DNA of 64,000 bases from Collinsella tanakaei YIT 12063 (GCF_000225705.1 NZ_JH126468.1:109875-173874); one strand, 5' to 3'; positions 8,319 to 17,049 are shown, counted from the stretch's first letter. The notes: generated from the sequence alone by a model not told the origin. Numbers and translations: made by a program.

Positions 8319-8760
8319 TTTGCATAGGCTCCGTGAACGGTCTCACACCGTTTGTTGGCGATTTTCTACCGTTTACAGTAATAGTACACCCGCTTACCTG
8401 CCTATTTTTATTGATTGGGAACACCTGTTTTTAATTTCCACCCATCTACAGGGTATGAAAACGAACATATCGCCGCATGATATGCTCTACATCAATCCCG
8501 CTGGTCAGTTGTGGAGAGCGGTTCATTTCTATGAACTGGTATGAACAGGATTGTGAATTTCAATATTTTACCAACGATTATGTGAACGGTGTTCATATAC
8601 CGCTCACCGACGTTCAACGGTCATTTTTCATCCCAATTTGACTTAGAAATTGCTATTCCCTACCGGTCAGATTTCTCAGTCGCCATCGCATCTCCTAGAG
8701 AGCAGATCGCTTCTGGCCCACTTCGCCTCTTCCGTGATGCTCCCAGTGGATTCGCTAGAA
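8319..8760. other. Non-coding region rich in GTTCA/TGAAC repeats
   Basis: No convincing gene. It holds several TGAAC/GTTCA half-sites: an inverted repeat GTTCATTTCTATGAAC at 8521-8536, ATGAAC at 8541-8546, GTGAACGGTGTTCAT at 8582-8596, GTTCAA near 8622 and CCGTGAACGG at 8331-8340. These look like a cluster of regulator sites, but no regulated start was identified. Confidence 0.45.
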
Positions 8761-8802
8761 AACAAAACAGGCCGAAGACATTCGCCTTCGGCCTGTTTTG
8801 TT
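8761..8802 (-). terminator. Likely original tRNA-Thr terminator
   Basis: Perfect 17-bp inverted repeat, AACAAAACAGGCCGAAG with its complement. It abuts the tRNA-Thr 3'-half copy at 8804-8849. Read on the minus strand it would follow the 3' end of tRNA-Thr, so it is probably the native terminator, separated from the gene by the island. Confidence 0.75.
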
Positions 8803-8803
8803 C

Positions 8804-8849
8804 AATGGAGCCAGCAACCGGGCTTGAACTGGTGACCCCCGCTTTACGA
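8804..8849 (-). repeat. Left attachment-site copy (3' half of tRNA-Thr)
   Basis: 46 bases matching 24207-24252 at 45 of 46 positions. They cover tRNA-Thr from the CCA end to the anticodon loop; the similarity stops at 8850. The one mismatch (8820) would break a T-stem pair. This is the direct repeat expected from tyrosine-integrase insertion into a tRNA 3' end. Confidence 0.85.
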
Positions 8850-8956
8850 AGTCTTGCACACACTCATTTCCTGCTATTATTCTATGTAATTCAGATTTAA
8901 TATAATCACAGGTAGATTGCTGTTTTTTACGTTTCGATAACCCATCATTAGTTTTG

Positions 8957-8980
8957 CTTTTCACCCCTATTTCACCCCTT
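8957..8980. repeat. TTTCACCCC direct repeats, left island end
   Basis: Two tandem copies of a TTTCACCCC-like motif; a similar pair in the same orientation lies at the right end (24117-24141). Their positions 70-110 bp inside each attachment core are where integrase arm-type sites are expected. The role is inferred. Confidence 0.45.
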
Positions 8981-8999
8981 GAGGATTTTCAAGGGTGAA

Positions 9000-9060
9000 A
9001 AAGTAGATCCATCATCTGGGTGACCAATTGGGTTGGTCACCCAGATGATAGATCTACTTT
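9000..9060. repeat. 28-bp near-perfect inverted repeat
   Basis: Arms at 9000-9027 and 9033-9060 match at 27 of 28 positions around a 5-base loop. It lies between the attachment copy and the integrase. It could be a strong terminator isolating the element, a recombination site or a small MITE. Confidence 0.7.
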
Positions 9061-9079
9061 GCTTTGAAGCTAATTACTA

Positions 9080-10335
9080 ATGGATTCTCGAATTGGAAAG
9101 AATGCCAAAGGATACCGCGGAACCTATAAAAGGCAAGCCAGGTTCCTTTAGACTCTGCTTCTCGCTTGACAAAGATCCCTCGACCGGGAAATACCGTAGA
9201 AGCAAAATGCGCACCTTCCATTGTAGGTCCAAAAAACTCAAGAACTGGCCGGCGGAATACCGTAAGGAGCTTGAGGGCATTAATGAAATGCCCAACTCAG
9301 CCCAGACTCTAGCTGAGTACGCCACCGACTTTCATACTTTGAGGAAAACGATCCTTAAATCCCCCCCCCTGCTTTCGATCGGGAGTCCGGATACATCAAA
9401 CATATTAAAGAGATGTTTGGGAATACCCCTCTTGCCAGCCTTCGCTTAGACGATGTTAAACGCGCCTACTCTCTTGCCCTAGAAAACGGAATGTCGGAAG
9501 CAGGGCTTTACGGCACCCATGTTAAGCTGCGCCAAATACTAAACGATGCCGTTGCAATGAACTTTTAGATCGCAATCCATGTAATGCGATCAAGCTTCCC
9601 AAACCAATATATAAAGAGCGAGAGGCGCTTAGCGCTGAAGAAGCCTCCCGCTTTCTTCACTGCCTTATTGACGAGCCTCCGTCCTCAAAGATAACGGGCG
9701 CCCTTATTCTTCTGCTTTGCGGTCTTAGACGAGGCGAGATGCTCGGCTTGGTCTGGGATGATTATGACCCCATCAACAAGACGCTTCGTATATGTCGGCA
9801 TTATACCAATGATAAGGTCCCCCGGGCACCAAAGTCTAAAATGAGCAATAGAACAATTGCCATCAGTACTCAGTTGTCCCAGCATCTCGACTCCTGGAAA
9901 AAGATCCAAGAAGAACTCGCCCTAGCCGGCTGCATCCAAAATGACGACACTCCAATTGTTCATTCCCTGATAGCTTCGCGTCGCAATAAAAAGGGCTCGA
10001 TGGTCTCAATCGCTGGAAATCTAGATGGTCATAATTTTGATCGATGGTTTCGCAATTTCTGCGTTGACAATGATTTTGGGGCTTACTCTGTAATCAAAAA
10101 GGAGTTTACCAAAAACGGAAAGAAGCACATACGAGGCACTGGGTACAGCGGACTTGTTCCTCATGCGCTAAGGCACACGCAAGCAACGTTGCTAATCGGC
10201 GAGGGAGCGGATATTAAGACTGTCCAGGCGAGACTTGGGCACGCGTCACCCAGCACCACGCTCTCCATCTATTCGCATGCAATAGAATCAAAGGATAGGG
10301 AGGCAGCCGAGGCTTTTGATAGCCTCGTATCTTGA
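9080..10335 (+). pseudogene. Tyrosine-family site-specific integrase, frameshifted
   Basis: A phage-type integrase broken into several frames. The N-terminal part (9080-9360) has KPGSFRLCFSLDKDPSTGK and AEYRKELEG; the middle (9368-9565) reads HIKEMFGNTPLASLRLDDV; the catalytic domain continues from 9559 to 10335. That domain keeps the first Arg (GLRRGEMLGL), HALRHTQATLL, the GH of RLGHAS and the Tyr of IYSHA. Frame changes fall near runs of A (about 9135 and 9230), a C9 tract (9361-9369) and a T4 tract (9563-9566). The C-terminal 198 residues remain open, but no intact integrase can be made. It presumably inserted the island into tRNA-Thr. Confidence 0.88.
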
Positions 10336-10428
10336 AACATTTAACTGAATCTATCCACCCATCATCCGATGATTGCCCTATATAGTTACTCCACCTCTGA
10401 AGAAATCATCAATGAAATTGAGCAATGC

Positions 10429-10462
10429 GCTGCGCCTGGACATTGCTCTTTCCAGGCGCAGC
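10429..10462 (-). terminator. Hairpin downstream of dgaF
   Basis: Perfect 12-bp arms GCTGCGCCTGGA/TCCAGGCGCAGC. There is no good T-run on the minus strand, but it stands in the right place to end the glucosaminate operon and also faces the integrase remnant. Confidence 0.55.
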
Positions 10463-10544
10463 ATGCCGTTTTCTGAGTCGCTACGAGTGAAGAACGCGGG
10501 ATGAAAAGCATTCCATCCCATCTGGCAATCGCTTCTGCGATCCT

Positions 10545-11282
10545 CTAGACCAACGTTTTAACCATGTTCAGCAGCTGCTCCACACACTCGATCTTGGTGC
10601 ATCCAGTGCTTTTATCGATAATTGAGCTATAAACGTGAGGGATGATCCGCTTAACCCCTGCGTCGATGATGATCCTCATGATTTCTTCGAAGTTATCCAG
10701 GTCAATTCCGCCGGTAGGCTCGAGACAGAAGTCCTCTCTGGCGCATGCTTCGGCAACCGCCTTGAGCTCGTCCCTAACCTTTAGCCCGCCCATCGGGAAG
10801 AACTTGAGAGAGTTTCCGCCCATCTCCTTAATCATCGTGATCGCGGTATCGACGGATACGGTTGCAGGGTCCGCGCAGTCCTTTGAAAGGGGACCGGTGG
10901 AGATCTTCACTTTGCCAGGAGTCCCCGTCGGAGAAACCAGGGCATTAATATGGCTCTCGTCATTCCCGACGTTTGCCCTGGTCCAACCCACTGCAGAAAA
11001 TACCTGATTGAAATGGTTTGCCTTAATCGTCTTTGCAACATCTGCCACCGCACGCCACTGGGCCGGATTGCCGCCGCCGAGACCCACGGACAGATTGCCC
11101 TCAAGGACTTCCATGTACTTCGCCATGTCCTCGACGCACGTCTCGACGTCGGGATAATTCGCAGTAAGAACGCCCACCTCGACATGCCCTTCTGCTGCTT
11201 TATAAATATCGCGAGCGTTTTCGAGGCATCCCGCCAGCACGTTAAGGCAGACACGGTCGTTATAGTAATTAATGTTTGTCAT
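10545..11282 (-). CDS. dgaF: KDGP aldolase (DgaF-like)
   Basis: 245-residue (beta/alpha)8-type protein of the KDGP_aldolase (DUF1341) family. It splits 2-keto-3-deoxygluconate-6-phosphate to pyruvate and glyceraldehyde-3-phosphate. Family stretches are VGLGGGNPAQW, ISTGPLSKDCADPATVSVDTA, GGNSLKFFPMGG and LEPTGGIDLDNF. It follows dgaE by five bases and ends the operon. The gene order is that of Salmonella dgaABCDEF for D-glucosaminate use. Confidence 0.92.
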   Translation of the reverse strand: MTNINYYNDRVCLNVLAGCLENARDIYKAAEGHVEVGVLTANYPDVETCVEDMAKYMEVLEGNLSVGLGGGNPAQWRAVADVAKTIKANHFNQVFSAVGWTRANVGNDESHINALVSPTGTPGKVKISTGPLSKDCADPATVSVDTAITMIKEMGGNSLKFFPMGGLKVRDELKAVAEACAREDFCLEPTGGIDLDNFEEIMRIIIDAGVKRIIPHVYSSIIDKSTGCTKIECVEQLLNMVKTLV

Positions 11283-11287
11283 GTAGG

Positions 11288-12406
11288 CTACTCCCCCATT
11301 ATCTTTTCCAACTTGCCGACGATCAGCTCCTTGTCCCCTTGAACCAGGGGGCGGGGATCAAAATCGATCATCCCGAGGTTGAGGAACTCGGTGCGCGCCC
11401 AAATGGTAGGGTCGCCCTTTCGAAGCTCCTCGTTTACTTGGTACATTGTTTTACGAACGTTCGGCGCCGCCTGATCGATGGCCACCCTACAGCGCCAGAT
11501 TGCGCGACCCGCCTCGTCTTGAATGAGCGTCGCCCTAAGGCCCGAAATGGCTTCTATCTTCTCGACCAGGTAGCCCGCCGCCTCTTTGTTTATCTCCGCC
11601 CGGGCTTCGTGGTCGATTTCCTCGTACTGGCCCAACGCCTCCAGAAGCCCCGTAATCTGCTCCTTGCCGACCTTCATGGCGCGGCCGATGCCCCGATACT
11701 GCTTCTTCACGTAGCCGATAAGCTCTTCCTTACCGCATACGAATCCCGAGGTGGTTGCCTCCAGCGCCTTTGCCCCGGAATAGCAGACGAGATCGGCTCC
11801 CAGGGCGATGTATTTTCGGAAGTCCTCTTCGGCCGCTGCGTCGACTACGAACGGAAGCCCGTGCCGGTGAGCGATGTCTCTCATCGCCTCGATGCCCACC
11901 ATGCCCTTTTGCACGCAATGATGGCTCTTTACATAAAGAAGGGCAACCGTTTTATCGGTAATCGCCTCCTCGATGTCTTCAGGATGGACCTCGTTTGCGG
12001 TTCCCACCTCCACGGGGACTCCGCCACCCAGCCTAATCATTGTGGGCATGGGGGCTCCATAATCGATTGAATGCCCCTTCTGGAGGACGATTTCGTTCGC
12101 CATTCCCGTTGAATCGGGCATTCGTGCGACGGCGGTCCATTTGCCCTTTGTGATCAACCCGGCAACCGACATGGCAATGGCGGCTGACGCGCAGCTGGTT
12201 GGGCAGGCGTCTTCCGCCCCCGTATGGGTGGCGATCATTTTGCCCGCCCGGTCGATGAGGTCGTCGATGACGACGTAGGACTGGGCCCCAGCGACCGCGG
12301 CGCTGGCGACCCTGTCCGAGATCGTCGACACGCCGAGCTTCGTCACGCGGCCGCTAGCGTTGACGACTCGCGACAACCCCATACCTTGATAAATGTTATG
12401 CACCAT
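11288..12406 (-). CDS. dgaE: D-glucosaminate-6-phosphate ammonia-lyase (DgaE-like, SelA fold)
   Basis: 372-residue PLP enzyme of the SelA-like family. The PLP lysine is Lys213 in DLVCYSGAKALEATTSG; other motifs are VVNASGRVTKLG near the start and VVDAAAEEDF near residue 188. DgaE removes ammonia from D-glucosaminate-6-phosphate to give KDGP, the substrate of the next gene. It is not a selenocysteine synthase candidate: no selenium genes are nearby and the aldolase partner is adjacent. A hairpin at 12431-12460 separates it from IID. Confidence 0.92.
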   Translation of the reverse strand: MVHNIYQGMGLSRVVNASGRVTKLGVSTISDRVASAAVAGAQSYVVIDDLIDRAGKMIATHTGAEDACPTSCASAAIAMSVAGLITKGKWTAVARMPDSTGMANEIVLQKGHSIDYGAPMPTMIRLGGGVPVEVGTANEVHPEDIEEAITDKTVALLYVKSHHCVQKGMVGIEAMRDIAHRHGLPFVVDAAAEEDFRKYIALGADLVCYSGAKALEATTSGFVCGKEELIGYVKKQYRGIGRAMKVGKEQITGLLEALGQYEEIDHEARAEINKEAAGYLVEKIEAISGLRATLIQDEAGRAIWRCRVAIDQAAPNVRKTMYQVNEELRKGDPTIWARTEFLNLGMIDFDPRPLVQGDKELIVGKLEKIMGE

Positions 12407-12430
12407 TTCTCATCCAAACTTAATAGAGCG

Positions 12431-12460
12431 CGGCGGGGCTCATTCGCTGGAGCCCCGCCG
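12431..12460 (-). promoter_or_regulatory. Intercistronic hairpin between PTS IID and dgaE
   Basis: Perfect 11-bp arms CGGCGGGGCTC/GAGCCCCGCCG with an 8-base loop. It is followed on the minus strand by CGCTCTATTAAG, with no T-run. It more likely stabilises or partly attenuates the transcript than ends it. Confidence 0.6.
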
Positions 12461-12472
12461 CCAATTAGAGTT

Positions 12473-13339
12473 TTACAGGATGCCCAGAAGCGAGCAGACA
12501 ACGGAGAAGACGACGACCGAGATAAGGATCACGTTATAGCGGGGTCCTTTTTTGGTCAGGTAGAAGTAGATTCCGAAGACCGCGAGCAGCGGGAGGAGGC
12601 CCGGAACAATCTGGTTCAAGATATCCTGCACCACGATGGTCGTGCCTTCAGAGACCGTGAACGAAAGCGGCGTGGTTATGGTCACATAGGAAGCGGACAG
12701 CGCGCCCATCATGATCAGGCCGATCACATTGGCGGTAAAGATGATGGACTTCATCATGCCGCCCTGCATGATGCCGACGATGGATTTCTTTCCCAGCTTA
12801 TATCCCTTATGGATGAGGAGGTACGAGATCGCCATAGTGGAAGCGGGATACAGAATCAGGGGCCCGATGCCGCCGAGGGCCATTCCGTCCGATGCGAAAG
12901 GAAGGAAGATGCCAAGGATGATGGGCATCAAAGCCGCCCAAATAATAGCATCTCCCATGCCCGCAACAGGACCCATCAAGCCGGTCTTCACACCCGTGAT
13001 TGCCGAGTCCGACACGTCTCCGCCGGTGGCCTTCTCCTCCTCCATGGCAATGGTGATGCCCTGGATGATGGAGCCGAGCGTTCCTTCGGTGTTGAAGAAG
13101 ATCAAGTGGCGCTTGAGCGCCTCGGAGAGGTCTTCTTTCTTGGTGTAGAGCTTCTTCAGAACCGGAGTCATCGAGGCACAGAAAACCAGGGACTGCAGGC
13201 GCTCGTAAGAATTCGAGAGCTCTGCGCCAGCGTAGTAGATCCACATGGATTTGGTAACGTCCTTCTTGGAAAGGACCTTGGCGGGCTCGGACGTCGCGGT
13301 CGCACCAGCATTTGCCGAAGAGGTGTCGAGGTTACTCAT
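12473..13339 (-). CDS. dgaD: PTS mannose-family IID subunit (DgaD-like)
   Basis: 288-residue membrane channel subunit of normal family length. Motifs are MWIYYAGAELSNSYERLQSL near residue 30, LIFFNTEGTLGSIIQGI and GPVAGMGDAIIWAALMPI. Its ATG lies inside the end of IIC (8-base overlap), so the two are coupled. It serves the D-glucosaminate-type transporter whose metabolic genes dgaE and dgaF follow. Confidence 0.92.
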   Translation of the reverse strand: MSNLDTSSANAGATATSEPAKVLSKKDVTKSMWIYYAGAELSNSYERLQSLVFCASMTPVLKKLYTKKEDLSEALKRHLIFFNTEGTLGSIIQGITIAMEEEKATGGDVSDSAITGVKTGLMGPVAGMGDAIIWAALMPIILGIFLPFASDGMALGGIGPLILYPASTMAISYLLIHKGYKLGKKSIVGIMQGGMMKSIIFTANVIGLIMMGALSASYVTITTPLSFTVSEGTTIVVQDILNQIVPGLLPLLAVFGIYFYLTKKGPRYNVILISVVVFSVVCSLLGIL

Positions 13340-14099
13340 TCAGAACACCTTCCTTCCTGAACATAATCATGCGGAGAATAAGGGCGAAGCAGGTTCCAAA
13401 GATTGCCATGGCCATGGTGGTTAAGCCGGCATCGCCGAAGTAAACCATTGCGAAATAGCCAATAAGGAAGAAGGGGATCATGCTCTTCTTGCCGATGACC
13501 ATTATGGTGATTGCGAAACCAAGAGCCGGGAGGATTCCGCCCATGATTTCAAACGAATGCATGAGCCAATCGGGGATGACCGCGAGCAGGTCCGCCGCCG
13601 CGGACGCGCCAAGATAGTTGATGGCGAACACGAGGGGGAAGCGGATGAGAAAGCCCATGAGGGCGGGGTACAGGAAGGCGCAGCGCATGATGCCGTTGCA
13701 GTTCGCGTCCTCTGCATACTTGTCCGCCAGGTGAACCCAAATGGAGTTCGTTGAGCGGCGGAGCTGGTCGACGAAAACGCCCGCGACGCCGAAGGGGATT
13801 GCCAGGGCGACTGCGACCTCGGGGCTCATATTCGCCATAACGCCGAGAGGGATCGCGATGCATCCAGCGAGGGCGGGGTCCGAGGGAACGTTGCCGCCCG
13901 GAGTAGACGTGACGCCGAGGTAGACGAGCTGCAATGCCGCGCCGATCTGCATTGAGAGGACCATCTCCCCGGTGATGAGACCGACGAAAACGGCGATTAC
14001 CGTTGGCTGCAGGAGCGCGCTCGAGAAGGTGTAACCAAAGCGCAGGCGGCAAAACCAGTAGTACACGCCCATGAAAATTGAAATCGCCAATACGTTCAC
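13332..14099 (-). CDS. dgaC: PTS mannose-family IIC subunit (DgaC-like)
   Basis: 255 residues from the GTG at 14099, which has GGAGGAG upstream. The frame stays open to 14231, but the extra N-terminus is arginine-rich, unlike a membrane protein, and is antisense to the IIB end. Family motifs are VGLITGEMVLSMQIGAALQLVYLG and TPGGNVPSDPALAGCIAIPLG. About seven to eight membrane segments are visible. It overlaps IID. Confidence 0.92.
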   Translation of the reverse strand: MNVLAISIFMGVYYWFCRLRFGYTFSSALLQPTVIAVFVGLITGEMVLSMQIGAALQLVYLGVTSTPGGNVPSDPALAGCIAIPLGVMANMSPEVAVALAIPFGVAGVFVDQLRRSTNSIWVHLADKYAEDANCNGIMRCAFLYPALMGFLIRFPLVFAINYLGASAAADLLAVIPDWLMHSFEIMGGILPALGFAITIMVIGKKSMIPFFLIGYFAMVYFGDAGLTTMAMAIFGTCFALILRMIMFRKEGVLNE

Positions 14100-14109
14100 G
14101 ATTCTCCTC

Positions 14110-14601
14110 CTAACTACGGTATTTCTTAAGGATGGACTCCACGCCCTGAGGGGCGTCCTCCGGAATCGTCTGGAAGTAGATCTCGATTCCCCTTGAAGAC
14201 AGGTCGTCCAGCACGGCAGCATCGGCATCATCGAGCGTGATGTTCTGGAACACTACCTTTCGGTTGGGTGCGCCGCCAAGGCCGCCGACCTGAATAGACG
14301 TAACGTTCACGCCGCAATCCACCAGCTCCTTCATGGAGGCAAGATCGGGGAGCAGGAGCAGGACCCGTCCGGCGCCGAAGCGCCCATCCGCGAACGAATC
14401 GATGGTCTGCCGCTTCGTGAAGCAATCTACTTTGATTCCCTCCGGGGCGCTCATGAGGTATATGCTACGCATAAAGTCGTCGTTCGCAAGATCGTCGCTG
14501 ACCACGATAATCCGATTTGCCTGGGACTGATTGACCCATTTGGTCATCACCTGACCGTGGATCAGTCGCGAGTCGATTCGGCACAATGCAATATCCGCCA
14601 C
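14110..14601 (-). CDS. dgaB: PTS mannose-family IIB subunit (DgaB-like)
   Basis: 163 residues from GTG at 14601. The frame extends 11 codons to an ATG at 14634, but IIB proteins normally begin just before the RIDSRLIHGQV motif (the active-site His), and GAAAGGTG stands before the GTG. It accepts phosphate from IIA and transfers it to the imported sugar acid. It lies between IIA and IIC. Confidence 0.92.
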   Translation of the reverse strand: MADIALCRIDSRLIHGQVMTKWVNQSQANRIIVVSDDLANDDFMRSIYLMSAPEGIKVDCFTKRQTIDSFADGRFGAGRVLLLLPDLASMKELVDCGVNVTSIQVGGLGGAPNRKVVFQNITLDDADAAVLDDLSSRGIEIYFQTIPEDAPQGVESILKKYRS

Positions 14602-14692
14602 GTCTTTCACACCTTTCAAGACAACGAATTCCATGCCCCGGAAATCGGGGCCTTATAAAGGGTTGGTTTTAGGTACATGATGGCTTCGGGCT

Positions 14693-15103
14693 CTATTTCC
14701 CCATATTGGAAAGGATTTCTTTCACGACGTCCTTTGCGGCCCCCCTGCCGACTTCGAGAAGCTTGTCGGCGTCAAGCGCTCCTTGATACTGCAGCTGGGA
14801 GCAAGCCTCCAAGAGAAGCGGTGCCGACAATCCGCTGATAACGCGCATGCCAGAAGCATGCCCGATCTTCGCTGCGACATTTGAAGTGGTTCCACCGAAG
14901 ATATCTGTCAATACAACAGATTCGTTGGAAAGATCCGCCAGATACTCCTCCACCATTTGGTAATACTCGGCAAAGGTGTACTGGGGCAGAAGGGGGATCT
15001 CGTGAACGCAGGTTATTTCCCCAAAAACCATTTTCAAGCTCTCGACAAGCTTCGTACCCCATCCTCCGTGGGTCAGAATGACGATTTCGGTTTTCTTATC
15101 CAT
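14693..15103 (-). CDS. dgaA: PTS mannose-family IIA subunit (DgaA-like)
   Basis: 136 residues from ATG at 15103, behind a strong GGAAGGAGG site; the frame continues upstream to 15172 but that stretch runs into the operator region. The phospho-His is in VILTHGGWGTKL and the second motif is LTDIFGGTTSNVAAK. It is the first gene of the operon IIA-IIB-IIC-IID-dgaE-dgaF and is divergent from the RpiR regulator at 15347. Confidence 0.92.
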   Translation of the reverse strand: MDKKTEIVILTHGGWGTKLVESLKMVFGEITCVHEIPLLPQYTFAEYYQMVEEYLADLSNESVVLTDIFGGTTSNVAAKIGHASGMRVISGLSAPLLLEACSQLQYQGALDADKLLEVGRGAAKDVVKEILSNMGK

Positions 15104-15153
15104 CCTAACCTCCTTCCTATTTTTGTAGCCATGTAGTGATGAACTGATTTTAT

Positions 15154-15201
15154 TGTAGTGCACTACATTCATAATGGCTGCAGATTATGTAGCGCGCTAC
15201 A
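15154..15201. promoter_or_regulatory. Two perfect TGTAG-N4-CTACA operators
   Basis: TGTAGTGCACTACA (15154-15167) and TGTAGCGCGCTACA (15188-15201) are perfect 14-bp palindromes, 34 bp centre to centre. Related half-sites TGTAG occur at 15132-15136 and 15262-15266, and GTAGCTAC at 15304-15311. They lie between the divergent dga operon and the rpiR-family gene, so they are the best candidates for that regulator's binding sites. TAAACGTTTA at 15225-15234 is a separate palindrome, possibly for another regulator. Confidence 0.75.
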
Positions 15202-15346
15202 GACAAACGGTAGGTTTTTCCCCGTAAACGTTTATTGACTAGTTATTTTTCTGTCTTGCAATGTAGCGAACGATAAGATTTACTACAAACGGTGATAATA
15301 GATGTAGCTACTTATTTCATTTAACCTATCCAGAGAGGCCGCACCC

Positions 15347-16216
15347 GTGTCCCTTATTGAATCCATGACCGTTGTCGACATCATAGACGCCATGTCTAAC
15401 CAGTTCACCAACGTGGACTGGAAGATCAGCCAGTTCATCGCAAGCCATCCCGATGATTTCTGCTCGATGACTGCAGCAGAGATCGCTCGGCAGGCAGGGG
15501 TGTCTGACGCAAGCGTTATTCGCTTTGCCCAAAAGATCGGCTTCGATGGTTTCCAGGAACTCAGGAGCAAGTTTAAGCGAGAGCTTTCCGCCACTCGTCA
15601 AAGCAATCCATCAATCGAAGCAGCCACCCTGCAGGCTCCGCTTGTCGAATCAATCGCGAAGCTCTTCGACGGAATCGAATCATCATCCGTTGATGAATTC
15701 GCACGCCTGGCAGACGCCTGCGATTCTATCCTTATCACCGGTATTGGTCGAGCGGCGAATCTCGCCTCCATCTTGACGAACAAGCTCATGCTTCTTGGCA
15801 TGAGGGCGGTCGCCATCACGGATCCTGACATAATGAGCGTGCAGGCAGAAACCTCCAAAAGCGACACTCTTTTCATCTTCCTCGACCTAACAGAAAACAC
15901 CAACCGCATGGAACGTTGTGCAACAATCGCGTGTACGCACAATTCAAAACTGATCACTCTTAGCCATCATCACGAGTCAAGTCTGCGCGACCTTTCCAAC
16001 TGCTACTTCTTTTTACCTCCTTCGTCGGGGCCGAATCAGAGCTACTCCATCAGCTCTGAAACAATGGTTCTGGTTATATGGGACCTCCTTTTTGGTGCTT
16101 TGCTGCGTTCCCGACACGATGATTACTATGACTTGGTTAAGAAGACGAGTGGATTCGTCAGCTCTCTCGGCATGTCGTCTTCCAAAAATAGCAGCCCAAG
16201 CGTCCTTGCTTTCTAA
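15347..16216 (+). CDS. RpiR-family transcriptional regulator of the dga operon
   Basis: 289 residues: N-terminal RpiR HTH (about 10-85, with SMTAAEIARQAGVSDASVIRFAQKIGFDGFQELR) and a C-terminal SIS sugar-phosphate domain (about 120-250, with LITGIGRAANLASILTNKL). Start is GTG at 15347 with GAGAGG eight bases upstream. It is divergent from dgaA across 243 bp of palindrome-rich DNA. Salmonella dga genes use a sigma-54 activator (DgaR), so control has apparently been replaced here by an RpiR protein that likely senses a KDGP-pathway phosphate. Confidence 0.92.
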   Translation: MSLIESMTVVDIIDAMSNQFTNVDWKISQFIASHPDDFCSMTAAEIARQAGVSDASVIRFAQKIGFDGFQELRSKFKRELSATRQSNPSIEAATLQAPLVESIAKLFDGIESSSVDEFARLADACDSILITGIGRAANLASILTNKLMLLGMRAVAITDPDIMSVQAETSKSDTLFIFLDLTENTNRMERCATIACTHNSKLITLSHHHESSLRDLSNCYFFLPPSSGPNQSYSISSETMVLVIWDLLFGALLRSRHDDYYDLVKKTSGFVSSLGMSSSKNSSPSVLAF

Positions 16217-16700
16217 AAATGAATCGGTATCTCCAAGCCACCTTCGTGCTGTGATTGCCACTAAAGATCAGTAACAAAAAAGTGGGCGACCATAATAAGC
16301 AATCTGACAATAATCTTAGCCTTGCTGTTCTCAATGAGAACATCCCCATGCAGCCTGGTATAAGTTCGCCGCCCTCATTCAGGAGGCCGTCGGAGTCACT
16401 ATTTCTTCAAAAACTATGCTTCCTCTAGACGAATTACCATACGAACCCGGCTTCCATATATATGACTCAAGAAGCCATGACCAAAAGCGAGGTGCCGAAT
16501 CGTCTGAAAAGCACCCATATAATAATGAGCTGCGCCATGAGAAACCCCACTTTCCTAGCGCGAAAAGTCAAGGCCGCTCTCTCGGCACTCCGCGTGCGCG
16601 CCTTTACCACGTCCGATAATCGCGTGCGAGATGCCAGTGCACATGGCTTTCACCATCATGAGATGGCTGCAACAAATCCCGCAGGTCAATCATTACAAAA

Positions 16701-16734
16701 CAGCTCGCCGGCCAAGCCGACGAGCTGAGTTTTC
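16701..16734 (+). terminator. Plus-strand hairpin terminator
   Basis: CAGCTCG and CGAGCTG arms with an inner CCGGC/GCCG pairing, then AGTTTTCGTCTTT. It is the first strong terminator downstream of the rpiR-family gene. Confidence 0.6.
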
Positions 16735-16992
16735 GTCTTTAAGCGGTCGCGCCCTCGCAAAGCAGAGAGCACAACAGGCCGCCAAGGCGCCCGCATTCGC
16801 CGTGACGCGCGAAGTAGCGTTCGCGCGCAACCAAGCGAACGGCGATACTGGAGGCAACGGCAAGCACCGACGATCCAGCGTCAACCTCCACAACCGTAGC
16901 CGTAACGGTGCCCGCAAAAATCGAACTTGAATCTATGTCTTGCCCAAGCGCGTCGGCCTCGGGCTTTTACTCTGAAGGGAAAGGGATAGTGA

Positions 16993-17028
16993 AAACGGAC
17001 CGGCTGGCGCGATGGCCAACCGGTCCGC
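16993..17028 (-). terminator. Terminator of the argF remnant
   Basis: CGGACCGG...CCGGTCCG hairpin followed on the minus strand by TTTTCACT. It sits 22 bases past the stop of the ornithine carbamoyltransferase fragment, as an intact gene's own terminator would. Confidence 0.7.
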
Positions 17029-17049
17029 TACACATAAGCAGAACGCAGC

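Larger units (their letters stand above)
16217..17049. other. Non-coding, degenerate region
   Basis: No intact gene was recognised. A short open stretch around 16462-16728 has no recognisable family. It is followed by hairpins on both strands (16701-16734 and 16997-17028). The region looks like the scar of earlier insertions and deletions in the island. Confidence 0.5.

Noticed and set aside
8582..8596. LexA/SOS box (GAAC...GTTC)
   Set aside because: The spacing is 3 instead of 4 bases, and no SOS gene is adjacent.
9361..9369. C9 tract in the integrase as a phase-variation switch
   Set aside because: Other frameshifts are also present, so changing the C-run alone would not restore the protein.
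11288..12406. Selenocysteine synthase SelA
   Set aside because: Its partner genes are the glucosaminate PTS and KDGP aldolase, and no selB, selD or tRNA-Sec is near.
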